Source: Prevotella sp.
Lineage (GTDB): Bacteria; Bacteroidota; Bacteroidia; Bacteroidales; Dysgonomonadaceae
Assembly: GCA_031285625.1 (NCBI GenBank)
Contig: JAITVV010000011.1
Span: 1-64,000, forward strand
DNA length: 64,000 nt
Direction: 5' to 3'
The notes under the pieces were generated by a model. That model had not been told where the DNA came from, made no database searches, and saw nothing but the letters and a program-made list of their open reading frames with translations. The translations under genes were made by a program, and so were the position numbers. Of this stretch, positions 1 through 9,458 are shown piece after piece (positions within the stretch are counted from its first letter, which is position 1; every line of letters begins with the position of its first letter).

Positions 1-381
1 CTATATTGTTTCAAGTTAATAAGTAAGTAATCTCCATTACCAAAATTAACTAAAACTTATAGCTTATATTTTTGCTATCTATCCATCGCTTCCGATTTTA
101 AACATAGGAACTTTTTATATTTAGGCTATTTAATAAAATTATTTACAAATATAGGAATCTCATTTGAATATCGGCTACATATATCGATTATACATTATAG
201 AAATAACTATTTTTAGTACAATAAAAAATAGCTATCATATTTTCTTTAACATAATACATTGATTTAAAATATATTATTATATTTGCAAAAATCAAATGAC
301 ACAGAATACCTAAGCCTTCAATAATTTCTTTTATAATTTATACCTGAATAACTTTATATACATTATATAATATACATAACC
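1..381. other. AT-rich upstream region
   Basis: No credible coding region is seen. The stretch is very AT-rich. A TAnnTTTG box (TATATTTG, 278-285) lies about 97 nt before the first gene and is a candidate -7 element; no TTTG -33 box is visible at the usual distance. An imperfect AT-only inverted repeat lies near 203-235 and may belong to whatever precedes the window. Confidence 0.4.
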
Positions 382-1566
382 ATGAAAAAGAAAGGTGTTA
401 ACAGAAGGGATTTTCTACGGCTTTCAGCTACAGTTGGTGCTGGAGCATTATTTATACCCGGAACTACGGCTTCCACACTAGACAAAAGTAATTTTACAAA
501 AAGTAAATATCCGTTACGCACACTAGGAAAAACAGGTATACAACTACCGATCCTCAGTATGGGAGTGATGCGTGCTGATAATCCGAACCTATTAAGGGCT
601 GCATATAATTCCGGTATATTTCATTTTGATACGGCACATGGCTATCAGAATGGAAGAAATGAAGAGATGGTTGGTACATTCTTTGAAGGAAAACCTCGTG
701 ATTCCTTTTTTATTGCAACAAAAGTAAAGATTGATCACCCATTCAAAGACAATTTTGAACAAGAATTGAATGAGAAATTAGATTTAAGTCTGAAGCGTCT
801 TAAAATGGAGTATGTAGATATCTTTTATGCGCATGCATATCAAACTACTGATGAAGTAAAAGATGAAAGAATGATTGCTGAATTGAAAAAAATCAAGGAG
901 AGTGGTAAAGCCCGCTTCATAGGATTTTCGACCCATGCCCATAAACCCGAACAGATCGATGCAGCTATAGAAGCCGGGATATACGATGTAATACTTCTAA
1001 GTTATAACTTCAAGTTACAAAATCTGAAAGAAACGCAGGAAGCTGTTGAAAGAGCAGCTAAAGCCGGAATTGGAATTGTAGCAATGAAAACAATGACAGG
1101 AGGCACAGAAGATGCCGAAGGAAAAAAGAAGATCAATGCACAAGCTTGCCTCAAATGGGCTTGGGAGAATGAATATATCACCACGGCAATCCCAGGATTT
1201 ACAAATTACGATGAATTGGATGAGTGTCTGGCTGCTGCTGAGCATCCCGATATGACAAAGGAAGACAAAGAATATATAGCGATGTTGACTGAGAAAGAGT
1301 TGATGTTCTGTCAGCAATGTGAGCAATGTAAATCGCAGTGTACTGAAAACTTACCTATTCCTGATATAATGCGCGCTTATATGTATACTTATGGATATAA
1401 ATATTCTCAACTATCTAAGGAAACACTTTTAGAGTTAAACTTATCACAGAATGCTTGCTCTTCCTGTGATAGTTGCAGAGTTATCTGCCCTTCAGGGTTT
1501 AACATTGCCGAAAAAATTGCCGCCATAACTCCTGTTATGCAAATACCAAATGAGTTCTTAACATAA
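382..1566 (+). CDS. Tat-signal aldo/keto reductase with two C-terminal Fe-S cysteine clusters
   Basis: A 394-aa aldo/keto reductase family protein. The N-terminus has a twin-arginine motif (NRRDFLRL, residues 7-14) followed by a hydrophobic stretch, so export in folded form is likely. The expected AKR catalytic tetrad is visible as D83, Y88, K114 and H151. The C-terminal part carries two CxxCxxCxxxC clusters (C310/313/316/320 and C359/362/365/369), typical of two [4Fe-4S] centres. This AKR plus di-cluster architecture is common in Bacteroidota and some anaerobes; the substrate is unknown. The next gene starts 11 nt downstream and is probably co-transcribed. Assignment to the superfamily is firm, physiological role is not. 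Confidence 0.9.
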   Translation: MKKKGVNRRDFLRLSATVGAGALFIPGTTASTLDKSNFTKSKYPLRTLGKTGIQLPILSMGVMRADNPNLLRAAYNSGIFHFDTAHGYQNGRNEEMVGTFFEGKPRDSFFIATKVKIDHPFKDNFEQELNEKLDLSLKRLKMEYVDIFYAHAYQTTDEVKDERMIAELKKIKESGKARFIGFSTHAHKPEQIDAAIEAGIYDVILLSYNFKLQNLKETQEAVERAAKAGIGIVAMKTMTGGTEDAEGKKKINAQACLKWAWENEYITTAIPGFTNYDELDECLAAAEHPDMTKEDKEYIAMLTEKELMFCQQCEQCKSQCTENLPIPDIMRAYMYTYGYKYSQLSKETLLELNLSQNACSSCDSCRVICPSGFNIAEKIAAITPVMQIPNEFLT

Positions 1567-1577
1567 TATAGAATCAT

Positions 1578-2435
1578 ATGAAATTTATAATAAAAGGATT
1601 TATTCTTCTTTGTTTTTCTGTACAATGTGCACTTGCGCAAACGCCTCAGGAATTAAAATCATACTTACCGGCTATTCCTGATTGGACTATTTCGGAAAAG
1701 GTTGAAATATTTTCCCCTGACAATCTCTTTGACAGGATAAATGGTGCTGCGCCTCTATTTATCGAAAATAATTTCAGGGAGATGACTTCAATGGAGTATG
1801 CAAATGCTGACAACTATATTACAATACAAGCATATCGTCATGCAACACCCGAAGATGCATTTGGTATGTATGCATCCGAACGCTCTCCCGATCTTACATT
1901 CTTCCCTTTTGCAGGAGAGGCGCAAGGTGATGACAGCAGTGTGTTCTTTTTTGCCGGAAATATATATGTAAAGATGTGGTGTAGTTCATCTGAAAATATT
2001 AGTGATATATTGCAGTCTATAGCTAAAGGCCTTTCCGAAAAGATTGATCCGAAAGCAGGCTATCCTGATATTTTGAAGAAATTCCCTACAGAGGATAAGA
2101 TAGTACATAGTGAAACATATATAACATCCAGTTACATAGGCCATGAATTCCTTAAATGTGTATATACTGCTAAATATAAAAAGGACGGTAAATCTTTTCA
2201 GGTTTTTATAGTAGATGGAAAAACAAAAGAAGGTGCAAAAGAAATTTTAGATAAATACTTCACTTTTACCAAGCAACCACTGGATTATAAGGAAGGAAAA
2301 CTATTAATAACAGACAGGTATAATGGGGATATTCCTGTAATATGGAAAAACCAATATATAATAGGTATATTCTCTGAAGATGGCAATGTAATTACAGGTG
2401 ATGATTTCCTAACAGGAATCTCCAGTAAATTATAA
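1578..2435 (+). CDS. Secreted protein of unknown function (DUF6599-like)
   Basis: A 285-aa protein with a clear signal peptide (residues 1-21, ending ALAQ). The mature part resembles the DUF6599 type by its 'lFDRINGAAPLF' region and alternating beta-rich pattern, but this family call is from memory and tentative. It follows the Tat aldo/keto reductase by 11 nt and ends at a terminator, so the two form a short operon and may act together in the periplasm. No catalytic motif is recognised. The ATG at 1578 directly precedes the signal peptide and is the natural start. Confidence 0.75.
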   Translation: MKFIIKGFILLCFSVQCALAQTPQELKSYLPAIPDWTISEKVEIFSPDNLFDRINGAAPLFIENNFREMTSMEYANADNYITIQAYRHATPEDAFGMYASERSPDLTFFPFAGEAQGDDSSVFFFAGNIYVKMWCSSSENISDILQSIAKGLSEKIDPKAGYPDILKKFPTEDKIVHSETYITSSYIGHEFLKCVYTAKYKKDGKSFQVFIVDGKTKEGAKEILDKYFTFTKQPLDYKEGKLLITDRYNGDIPVIWKNQYIIGIFSEDGNVITGDDFLTGISSKL

Positions 2436-2455
2436 TGAGTCCTTACACAGTATAG

Positions 2456-2494
2456 AAAGCTCAATGTCACTTATACATTGAGCTTTTGTCTTTA
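2456..2494 (+). terminator. Rho-independent terminator
   Basis: AAAGCTCAATGT (2456-2467) pairs with ACATTGAGCTTT (2475-2486) in a 12-bp stem, followed by a T-rich tail. It closes the aldo/keto reductase operon. Confidence 0.8.
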
Positions 2495-2627
2495 TAATAT
2501 TTCATCAAACACCATCTTAACTGTGAATAAACATTAAAAATTCAATAGCAGATTAAACCTTTATATTTATTTTATATCTGACATTTGGGTGTCATATATT
2601 TCCACCTCAATATAGATTAATTTCACC

Positions 2628-3731
2628 ATGAACAAAAAGACAAAAATAGCTCTGATTATCATCATTGTGCTGCTTATTGCCGGAATGGCCTTTTATCCAA
2701 AAATTAAAGCTATCATTACAGCTAGTGACGACCCTGCTCCGGTAACGGATAGTAAAGGAAGTGGAGGCAGGACAATATTAAACGTAAATGCACAGGTACT
2801 GAAACACGAAAATCTGAATGATGTAATCAGAGTAAAAGGGCTTCTTATACCAGATGAAGAAGTGGACCTCTCTTTCGAAACTTCCGGTAAAATAACAGAA
2901 ATACATTTTAAAGAAGGTTCTAATGTAAGAAAAGGCCAATTGTTGGCAAAAGTAAACGATAAACCATTACAAGCTGAATTACTCAAATTAGAAGCACAGA
3001 TTCCCCTTGCTGAAGACCGGGTTTTCCGGCAAAAATCTTTATTAGCAAAGGATGCTGTCAGTCAGGAAGCATACGAATCTGTAAATACCGAACTTGAAAA
3101 ACTGAAAGCCGATATAGAACTGGTTAAATCGAGAATATTGCAAACAGAACTACGGGCACCCTTTGATGGTGTTATAGGATTAAGGCAGGTTAGTGAAGGC
3201 ACATACGCATCGCCTTCGATAATAATATCCCGGTTAACGCGAATCACTCCGTTAAAAATAGAATTTTCCGTAAACGAGTCGCAGGTAAATAATGTTAAGC
3301 CAGGTACTCCCCTGACCTTTACATTTGATAACGATTTGAACAAATATCAAGCTAGCGTATACGCGGTTGAGTCTAATCTGGACAGACAAACCCTCACATT
3401 AAAAGCCCGTGCACTATATCCAAATCCGGGAGGCAAACTTAAACCGGGTCTTTCTACAAACATTGAAATTAAATTACAGGAAATAAAAAATACAATAGTC
3501 ATACCAAGTCTGTCAACTATTGCAGAAATGGGACGAGATATAGCCTATGTTTACAAAGAAGGCAAAGCACATCAGGTAGTTCTAAAAAAAGGTATGCGTA
3601 CAGCATCTTCAGTACAAATATTGAACGGACTAAATATAGGAGATACACTACTTGTTACAGGAGTTATGCAATTGCGTGACGGACTACCTGTTACTATAGA
3701 TAACTTTGTAGTAAATGAACCAGTAAACTAA
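2628..3731 (+). CDS. RND efflux periplasmic adaptor subunit (AcrA/MdtA type)
   Basis: A 367-aa membrane-fusion protein. Residues 6-22 form an N-terminal membrane anchor. A lipoyl/barrel-sandwich half ('GKITEIHFKEGSNVRKGQLLAKV') is followed by an alpha-helical hairpin (about 105-165), the second lipoyl half ('LRAPFDGVIGLRQV') and the beta-barrel and membrane-proximal domains. It bridges the inner-membrane pump and outer-membrane channel. The pump gene starts 22 nt downstream. The family is certain; the drug or metabolite exported cannot be told from sequence. Confidence 0.93.
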   Translation: MNKKTKIALIIIIVLLIAGMAFYPKIKAIITASDDPAPVTDSKGSGGRTILNVNAQVLKHENLNDVIRVKGLLIPDEEVDLSFETSGKITEIHFKEGSNVRKGQLLAKVNDKPLQAELLKLEAQIPLAEDRVFRQKSLLAKDAVSQEAYESVNTELEKLKADIELVKSRILQTELRAPFDGVIGLRQVSEGTYASPSIIISRLTRITPLKIEFSVNESQVNNVKPGTPLTFTFDNDLNKYQASVYAVESNLDRQTLTLKARALYPNPGGKLKPGLSTNIEIKLQEIKNTIVIPSLSTIAEMGRDIAYVYKEGKAHQVVLKKGMRTASSVQILNGLNIGDTLLVTGVMQLRDGLPVTIDNFVVNEPVN

Positions 3732-3753
3732 ATAGAGAAATCAGAACTAACAA

Positions 3754-6700
3754 ATGACAATATCTGAATTAAGTATTAAGCGTCCGGTATTAGCTACAGT
3801 TTTTGTACTGATTATATTCTTATTGGGAATGATTGGTTACACCTATCTGGGCGTACGGGAGTATCCCAACATTGATAATCCTATTATTTCGGTAAATGTA
3901 ACTTACCCTGGGGCAAATGCCGAGATCATTGAAAATCAGATAACAGAGCCTCTGGAACAAAACATAAACGGCATCCCCGGTATCAGATCTTTAACCAGTA
4001 GCAGTAGTCAGGGTTCTTGTAGAATTACTGTAGAATTTGAATTATCGGTGGATCTGGAAACTGCTGCAAATGACGTCAGGGATAAGGTATCACGTGCTCA
4101 GCGTTATCTACCCCGCGACTGTGACCCTCCTACTGTATCAAAGGCCGATGCCGATGCAAATCCAATTATACAGATCAGTATTCAGAGCGAAAAACGTTCT
4201 TTACTGGAACTCAGTGAAATTGCTGAGTTAACTGTAAAAGAGAGACTACAAACCATTCCAAATGTAAGTGCTGTTGAAATATGGGGACAAAACCGATACT
4301 CGATGCGCTTATGGCTTGACCCTGTAAAAATGGCATCGTATGGTATAACTCCTATGGATGTAAAAAATGCTGTAGACAGGGAAAATGTGGAACTTCCTTC
4401 GGGTAGTATCGAAGGTGATAATCTGGAACTCTCTATCCGTACCTTGGGATTGATGCAAACTCCTGAAGAATTTAACAACATGATTATCAAAGAAGATAAT
4501 TACAATGTTGTAAGATTTATGGACGTAGGTACGGCTGAACTAGGTACAGAAAATCATAGAAGCATAATGCGGCGTAACGGAGTACCAGCAGTCAGCACAG
4601 TTATTATCCCACAGCCCGGAGCAAACCAGATAGAGATATCAGATGAAGCAATGATTCGTCTGGAGCAATTAAAAAAAGACTTACCGGAAGATGTTGAAAT
4701 CGGTGTTGCGTTTGATAATACAAAATTTATTAGAGCATCTATAGCCGAAGTTGAAGAAACAGTCTATATAGCATTCATACTTGTTGTTATAATTATTTTC
4801 CTGTTTCTCCGTGATTGGCGTGTAACACTTGTCCCATGCGTCGTGATCCCGGTGTCTCTGGTTGGTGCATTCTTTGTTATGTATGTCGCCGGGTTTTCTA
4901 TCAATGTATTGTCTATGCTTGCCGTAGTACTTGCTGTAGGCTTGGTGGTAGATGATGCTATTGTTGTCACGGAAAATATCTACCTGAAAATAGAAAGCGG
5001 TATGACCCCGAAAGAAGCGGGAATAGAGGGCTCTAAGGAAATCTTTTTTGCTGTAATTTCTACAACAATCACCTTAGTGGCCGTGTTCTTTCCTATCGTC
5101 TTTCTGGAAGGAATGACTGGACGGTTGTTCCGGGAATTCAGTATTGTGGTGGCCGGAGCTGTATTAATATCAGCTTTTGTAGCTCTGACTTTTACACCAA
5201 TGTTATCAACAAAATTGCTAAAAAAGGTCGATCAGCCGAATTGGTTTTATCGCAAAACTGAACCATTTTTCCAATGGTTAACAAATGGCTATCATAACGG
5301 GTTACAACATTTCCTCAAATATAAAGTGATTATATGGCCCATAATAGCACTAACCTTAGCAGGTATTGGCTATTTAGTAAGTATAATTCCCTCTGAGATG
5401 GCTCCTTTGGAAGACCGTTCACAAATAACTATCAGAACGAGTGGTCCTGAGGGCTCTACATATGAATATAACAGAAATTACACTGAAAAAATTGCCGTAA
5501 TTGCAGACTCTGTATCTCCCGAAAGACTTATAAATACAATGCGAGTATGGACTGGTGGAGGTATGGTTAGTTTAAATCTACCGGATATAAAAGATCGTAA
5601 ACGAAGCCAGATGGAGATTGCGGGCGAATTAACCAAAGCTGTGAGAAAAGAAACTGCAGCCAGAACATTCGTACAACAACAATCCACATTTGGGGGAAGG
5701 CGTTCCAGTATGCCTATACAATATGTATTACAAGCTAATAATATTGCAAAACTGGAAGAATTCATCCCCGAATTTATGAAGAAAGTACAGGAAAGCCCGA
5801 TGTTTCAGATGGCAGATGTGAACCTTAAGTTTACAAAGCCTGAAACACGAATCATAATAGACAGGGATAAAGCTGCACTGCTAGGTGTCAGTACACGTGA
5901 CATAGGGCAAACGCTGCAATATGCACTTAGCGGGCAACGTATGGGATACTTCTATATGAATGGAAAGCAATACCAGATATTGGGTGAGATTAATCGTCAG
6001 CAACGAAATACCCCTCTGGATCTAAAGTCTATATATCTGAAAAATCTGACAGGAGGTATGATTCAGATGGATAATCTGGTCAGATTGGAAGAAAGTGTTG
6101 CACCTCCGCAATTATATCGCTACAATAGGTTTAACTCTGCAACAATTTCCGCAGGATTGTCACCAGGTGTTACTATCGGTGCAGGATTGGACGAAATGGA
6201 TCGTATTGCAAAAGAAACTCTTGACGATACTTTCCGTACAGCACTTGCCGGAGATTCTAAAGATTTCAGGGAAAGCTCCTCCAGCCTTATGTTTGCATTT
6301 ATATTGGCTATATTACTTATCTTCCTTATTCTGGCAGCACAGTTCGAGAGTTTTAAAGATCCGTTTGTTATCATGCTTACAGTACCTTTAGCTATCGCCG
6401 GAGCTCTATTATTTATGTACGTCAAAGATATAACAATGAATATATTCAGTCAGATTGGTATAATCATGCTAATAGGACTGGTTGCAAAAAACGGTATTCT
6501 GATTGTTGAATTTGCAAATCAGAGACAAGATGCGGGAATGAGTAAACTGGAAGCTATCCAGGGAGCAGCTGTTCAGCGTTTACGTCCTATCCTAATGACC
6601 AGTTTCTCTACAGTTTTGGGACTATTACCATTGGTATTTGCCAGTGCAGAAGGTGCCAACGGACGTATGGCTATGGGGGTTGCTGTAATCGGGGGTATGA

Positions 6701-6786
6701 TGGTATCTACATTGTTAACGATCTTTATAGTACCTGCCATGTATTTATATATATCTACAAATAGAGAGAAGAAAATAGTTAAGTAA
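3754..6786 (+). CDS. RND (HAE1/AcrB-type) efflux pump, inner-membrane subunit
   Basis: A 1010-aa proton-driven RND transporter of full family length, with the two-fold repeat of 1+5 membrane helices and large periplasmic loops. Proton-relay residues are present: the paired aspartates D400/D401 in 'VVDDAIVV' (TM4) and K912 in 'GLVAKNGILIVEF' (TM10). The N-terminal 'SIKRPVLATVF' is typical. It lies between the adaptor and TolC-like genes of one efflux locus. Two aspartates with one lysine suit a multidrug or amphiphile pump rather than a heavy-metal pump; the substrate is unassigned. Confidence 0.95.
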   Translation: MTISELSIKRPVLATVFVLIIFLLGMIGYTYLGVREYPNIDNPIISVNVTYPGANAEIIENQITEPLEQNINGIPGIRSLTSSSSQGSCRITVEFELSVDLETAANDVRDKVSRAQRYLPRDCDPPTVSKADADANPIIQISIQSEKRSLLELSEIAELTVKERLQTIPNVSAVEIWGQNRYSMRLWLDPVKMASYGITPMDVKNAVDRENVELPSGSIEGDNLELSIRTLGLMQTPEEFNNMIIKEDNYNVVRFMDVGTAELGTENHRSIMRRNGVPAVSTVIIPQPGANQIEISDEAMIRLEQLKKDLPEDVEIGVAFDNTKFIRASIAEVEETVYIAFILVVIIIFLFLRDWRVTLVPCVVIPVSLVGAFFVMYVAGFSINVLSMLAVVLAVGLVVDDAIVVTENIYLKIESGMTPKEAGIEGSKEIFFAVISTTITLVAVFFPIVFLEGMTGRLFREFSIVVAGAVLISAFVALTFTPMLSTKLLKKVDQPNWFYRKTEPFFQWLTNGYHNGLQHFLKYKVIIWPIIALTLAGIGYLVSIIPSEMAPLEDRSQITIRTSGPEGSTYEYNRNYTEKIAVIADSVSPERLINTMRVWTGGGMVSLNLPDIKDRKRSQMEIAGELTKAVRKETAARTFVQQQSTFGGRRSSMPIQYVLQANNIAKLEEFIPEFMKKVQESPMFQMADVNLKFTKPETRIIIDRDKAALLGVSTRDIGQTLQYALSGQRMGYFYMNGKQYQILGEINRQQRNTPLDLKSIYLKNLTGGMIQMDNLVRLEESVAPPQLYRYNRFNSATISAGLSPGVTIGAGLDEMDRIAKETLDDTFRTALAGDSKDFRESSSSLMFAFILAILLIFLILAAQFESFKDPFVIMLTVPLAIAGALLFMYVKDITMNIFSQIGIIMLIGLVAKNGILIVEFANQRQDAGMSKLEAIQGAAVQRLRPILMTSFSTVLGLLPLVFASAEGANGRMAMGVAVIGGMMVSTLLTIFIVPAMYLYISTNREKKIVK

Positions 6787-6815
6787 TTTATCTATAATAA
6801 ACAGATTTAGAATAA

Positions 6816-6871
6816 AGGTTACAAAAGGTAACATAAAATAACCATTAAAAGCTGTTACTTTTGTCACTTTT
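6816..6871 (+). promoter_or_regulatory. GTAAC/GTTACTTTTGTCAC promoter-like element, copy 1
   Basis: GTAAC (6828-6832), a 21-nt gap, then GTTACTTTTGTCAC (6854-6867), which contains the -7-like box TACTTTTG (TAnnTTTG, 6856-6863). It sits 26 nt before the TolC-like gene and faces it. It is one of five related copies in the window. It suggests that the outer-membrane channel has its own promoter apart from the pump genes. Confidence 0.6.
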
Positions 6872-6893
6872 TAGAGAAAGTATAATTAAAATT

Positions 6894-8216
6894 ATGAAAA
6901 AATATTTTTCAATCGTAGTACTGCTCATAGCTTTCCCATGCATATCTGATGCACAAGTTGTGTATAACTTGAAAAGATGTATCGAGACCGGATTAAGGCA
7001 AAACTATGATATCCGTATAATACGTAATAACCAAGAGATTTCAGATAATAATCTCACTATTGGAAATGCCGGGTATTTACCGACGATTGATCTAAATGGA
7101 GGATATTCGGGAACTCTGAATAATACTACCCAGAATTTATCCAATGGAGATAAAAACAAGGATAACGGTGTGCTCAACCAAACACTAAATGCAGGGGTAA
7201 ATCTCAATTGGACTGTTTTTGATGGATTCAACATTCAGACAAACTACAAACGACTGAAAGAATTGCAGAAAATGGGCGAACTCAATACTCGATTGACAAT
7301 CGAAAATTTTATTTCCAATCTGACTTCAGAATATTATAACTATATACAGCAAACTATACGTTTAAAGAATCTCAAATCAGCTGTAAAGCTATCAAAAGAA
7401 CGTTTACGCATAGTTGAGGCGCGTTACGAAATCGGAGCAGGATCACGTTTGGATATGCAACAGGCGAAAGTAGACTTCAATAGCGATAGTTCAAGGTTGA
7501 TTAAGCAATATGAAGTATTGCACACATCACGCACATTATTGAATCAATTGATGGCTGCTGATAATATCGACCAGATAATTATTACGTCCGATTCCGTTAT
7601 AAAATTCAATGAATATCTGAATAAAGAGAATATCTGGCAAAACACACTGTCGTCAAATTCATTTCTATTATTAGCGGGAAAAAATAAAAACCTAAGCCTG
7701 CTTGACCTGAAGGCCGCTCAAAGCGAGAATTACCCATATCTCAGACTAAATGCAGGGTATGGTTATACAAAGAATATATATAATACAGGAACAATAGATA
7801 ATCAGAATAATCTTGGATTGAGTTATGGACTAACAGTAGGATTTAATCTATTTAACGGCTTTAATAATAAAAGAAAACAAAAAAATGCCCGGATAGAGAT
7901 TGAAAATAAAGAACTGGAATATCAGCAAACTATACTATCGTTGAAAGCCGATCTATCTAACATATGGATGGCTTACAAAAATAATATAGAACTAACGAAT
8001 CTGGAGAAAGAAAATGTAGAGACTGCCCGGGAAAATCATGAGATTGCAATAGAACGTTACAAGCTGGGAGACCTATCGGGAATAGAATTACGTGAGGCTC
8101 AAAATAGTTTACTCGAAGCTGAAGAACGATTAGTGCAGGCAGAATATAATACTAAACTATGTGAGATATCATTGATGCAAATAAGTGGGCAAGTTCTTTC
8201 ATATTCTGAGCAATAA
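6894..8216 (+). CDS. TolC-family outer-membrane efflux channel
   Basis: A 440-aa outer-membrane factor. I choose ATG 6894 rather than an upstream TTG because it begins a proper signal peptide (MKKYFSIVVLLIAFPCISDAQ). The mature protein shows the duplicated OEP pattern of long helical hairpins ('RIVEARYEIGAGSRLDMQQA' and 'IAIERYKLGDLSGIELREAQ'). It completes the tripartite RND system as the outer-membrane exit duct. The 107-nt gap before it carries a promoter-like element, so its expression may be set independently. Confidence 0.92.
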   Translation: MKKYFSIVVLLIAFPCISDAQVVYNLKRCIETGLRQNYDIRIIRNNQEISDNNLTIGNAGYLPTIDLNGGYSGTLNNTTQNLSNGDKNKDNGVLNQTLNAGVNLNWTVFDGFNIQTNYKRLKELQKMGELNTRLTIENFISNLTSEYYNYIQQTIRLKNLKSAVKLSKERLRIVEARYEIGAGSRLDMQQAKVDFNSDSSRLIKQYEVLHTSRTLLNQLMAADNIDQIIITSDSVIKFNEYLNKENIWQNTLSSNSFLLLAGKNKNLSLLDLKAAQSENYPYLRLNAGYGYTKNIYNTGTIDNQNNLGLSYGLTVGFNLFNGFNNKRKQKNARIEIENKELEYQQTILSLKADLSNIWMAYKNNIELTNLEKENVETARENHEIAIERYKLGDLSGIELREAQNSLLEAEERLVQAEYNTKLCEISLMQISGQVLSYSEQ

Positions 8217-8394
8217 AACAACGAACACATAATATTATTAAACAAAAATCATATATTCGCAACAAAATATACAGATCAGATACAGAAATCAATATATACT
8301 AATAAACAATTAATATGCAACACTATAAACAACGAGAATATCTGATAAAACGAATAAAATTACACCTATTCGCAACCAATAAAAATGAAGCGCA

Positions 8395-9018
8395 TCATTT
8401 CCGTCCAAAGTCAGCAGGAATTTCTCCCCATTCGCTTGTTTTCCATTTGATAATGGGAGTACTATAAGTGTTTTCTCTCAACCATTTTTCGGCACGCTCT
8501 ATCATATAAAACAAAGATTCATTTTCAGGAACTCTTTCCAATTTAGTCTTGCATTTCTTCTCTCTTACCCATTTTATAGCATTCACACTATCTGAATAAA
8601 TAGGTATGGAAAGGTTCTTCTGCTTCAGTAATGCTAATCCATGTACTAAAGCCAAGAACTCACCAATATTATTTGTACCTTGTTCGAAAGGGCCTTGCTT
8701 GAATACTTCTTCTCCAGTCTTAATATAGACCCCTCTATATTCGAGTAAACCGGGATTACCACTACATGCAGCATCTACAGAAAGACTGTCTTTTATTATT
8801 TCGGGTATATTATTTATAGATACTTTCTTCTTTTCAGCCTGCTTTCCAACATAAAGCCAGGGACTATCATTATAAGCTTTTTCAGCAGCCTCCTTATTTG
8901 GAAACGATTTATAAATAGCCCCATCATAACCATCTACTTGTGCCTTACATTCAGGCCAAGATGAATATACTCCAGGCTTAATACCATTCCAAACTACATA
9001 AAAATTCTTTTTTGCCAC
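8395..9018 (-). CDS. Viroplasmin-domain ribonuclease H (RNase HI type)
   Basis: A 207-aa two-domain protein. Residues 1-52 form the viroplasmin/caulimovirus-VI domain ('FYVVWNGIKPGVYSSWPECK'), which binds RNA/DNA hybrids. From about residue 76 there is an RNase HI fold with the four acidic catalytic residues D82 ('SVDAACSGNPG'), E120 ('NNIGEFLAL'), D143 ('YSDSVNAI') and D204 ('PADFGRK'). It degrades RNA in RNA-DNA hybrids. This architecture is frequent in Bacteroidota. The next gene upstream is separated by a terminator hairpin, so it is probably monocistronic. Confidence 0.93.
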   Translation of the reverse strand: MAKKNFYVVWNGIKPGVYSSWPECKAQVDGYDGAIYKSFPNKEAAEKAYNDSPWLYVGKQAEKKKVSINNIPEIIKDSLSVDAACSGNPGLLEYRGVYIKTGEEVFKQGPFEQGTNNIGEFLALVHGLALLKQKNLSIPIYSDSVNAIKWVREKKCKTKLERVPENESLFYMIERAEKWLRENTYSTPIIKWKTSEWGEIPADFGRK

Positions 9019-9042
9019 AATATTATGTCATAAAACAAAAAA

Positions 9043-9066
9043 TATCTGTAAGGATTCTTACAGATA
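9043..9066 (-). terminator. Terminator hairpin, probably bidirectional
   Basis: TATCTGTAAG (9043-9052) and CTTACAGATA (9057-9066) form a perfect 10-bp stem with a 4-nt loop. On the minus strand it is followed by a run of T residues, ending transcription of the small gene at 9090-9374 before the RNase H gene. T-rich sequence also follows on the plus strand. Confidence 0.8.
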
Positions 9067-9089
9067 CCTTTTTTAATCTATAGTGCTAT

Positions 9090-9374
9090 TTATTTTTCAT
9101 CGAAAAAATCAGAGGCTTTCTTACGAGCCTTATCTGCAATATCATCAACTTTATCTACAAATTTATCTGTATAGCTTTGGGTTTGTTTCGATACATCTGA
9201 AAATAAATTTCTTGCTTTAGAGAGGAAATCTTCCGTTTTTCCTTTAAAGAATTTATCCCAATCGATATCAAGACCTTCCTTATCCATATAGTCTTTAACT
9301 ATAGATACAGCTTTTACAGCTTGTTCTGTTGTCAGTCCGGCTTCGTCCTGTAGTTTCTTTATTAAATTTTCCAT
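9090..9374 (-). CDS. Small hypothetical protein, amphipathic helices
   Basis: A 94-aa protein with no signal peptide or membrane helix. It is highly charged and lysine/aspartate-rich. The first 35 residues resemble a short helical domain ('LTTEQAVKAVSIVKDYM'), and the rest is an amphipathic, apolipoprotein- or phasin-like helix with regular hydrophobic spacing ('FVDKVDDIADKARKKASDFF'). I do not recognise a named family. It has its own terminator downstream and an 84-nt gap upstream, so it is likely a single-gene unit. Confidence 0.7.
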   Translation of the reverse strand: MENLIKKLQDEAGLTTEQAVKAVSIVKDYMDKEGLDIDWDKFFKGKTEDFLSKARNLFSDVSKQTQSYTDKFVDKVDDIADKARKKASDFFDEK

Positions 9375-9458
9375 TGTAAAACCTTTTAATGCCTATTAGT
9401 AATCTATTTAGTTAGAAAACAATCAGACGATATATAAAGTTTGAAAATTCATATAAAA

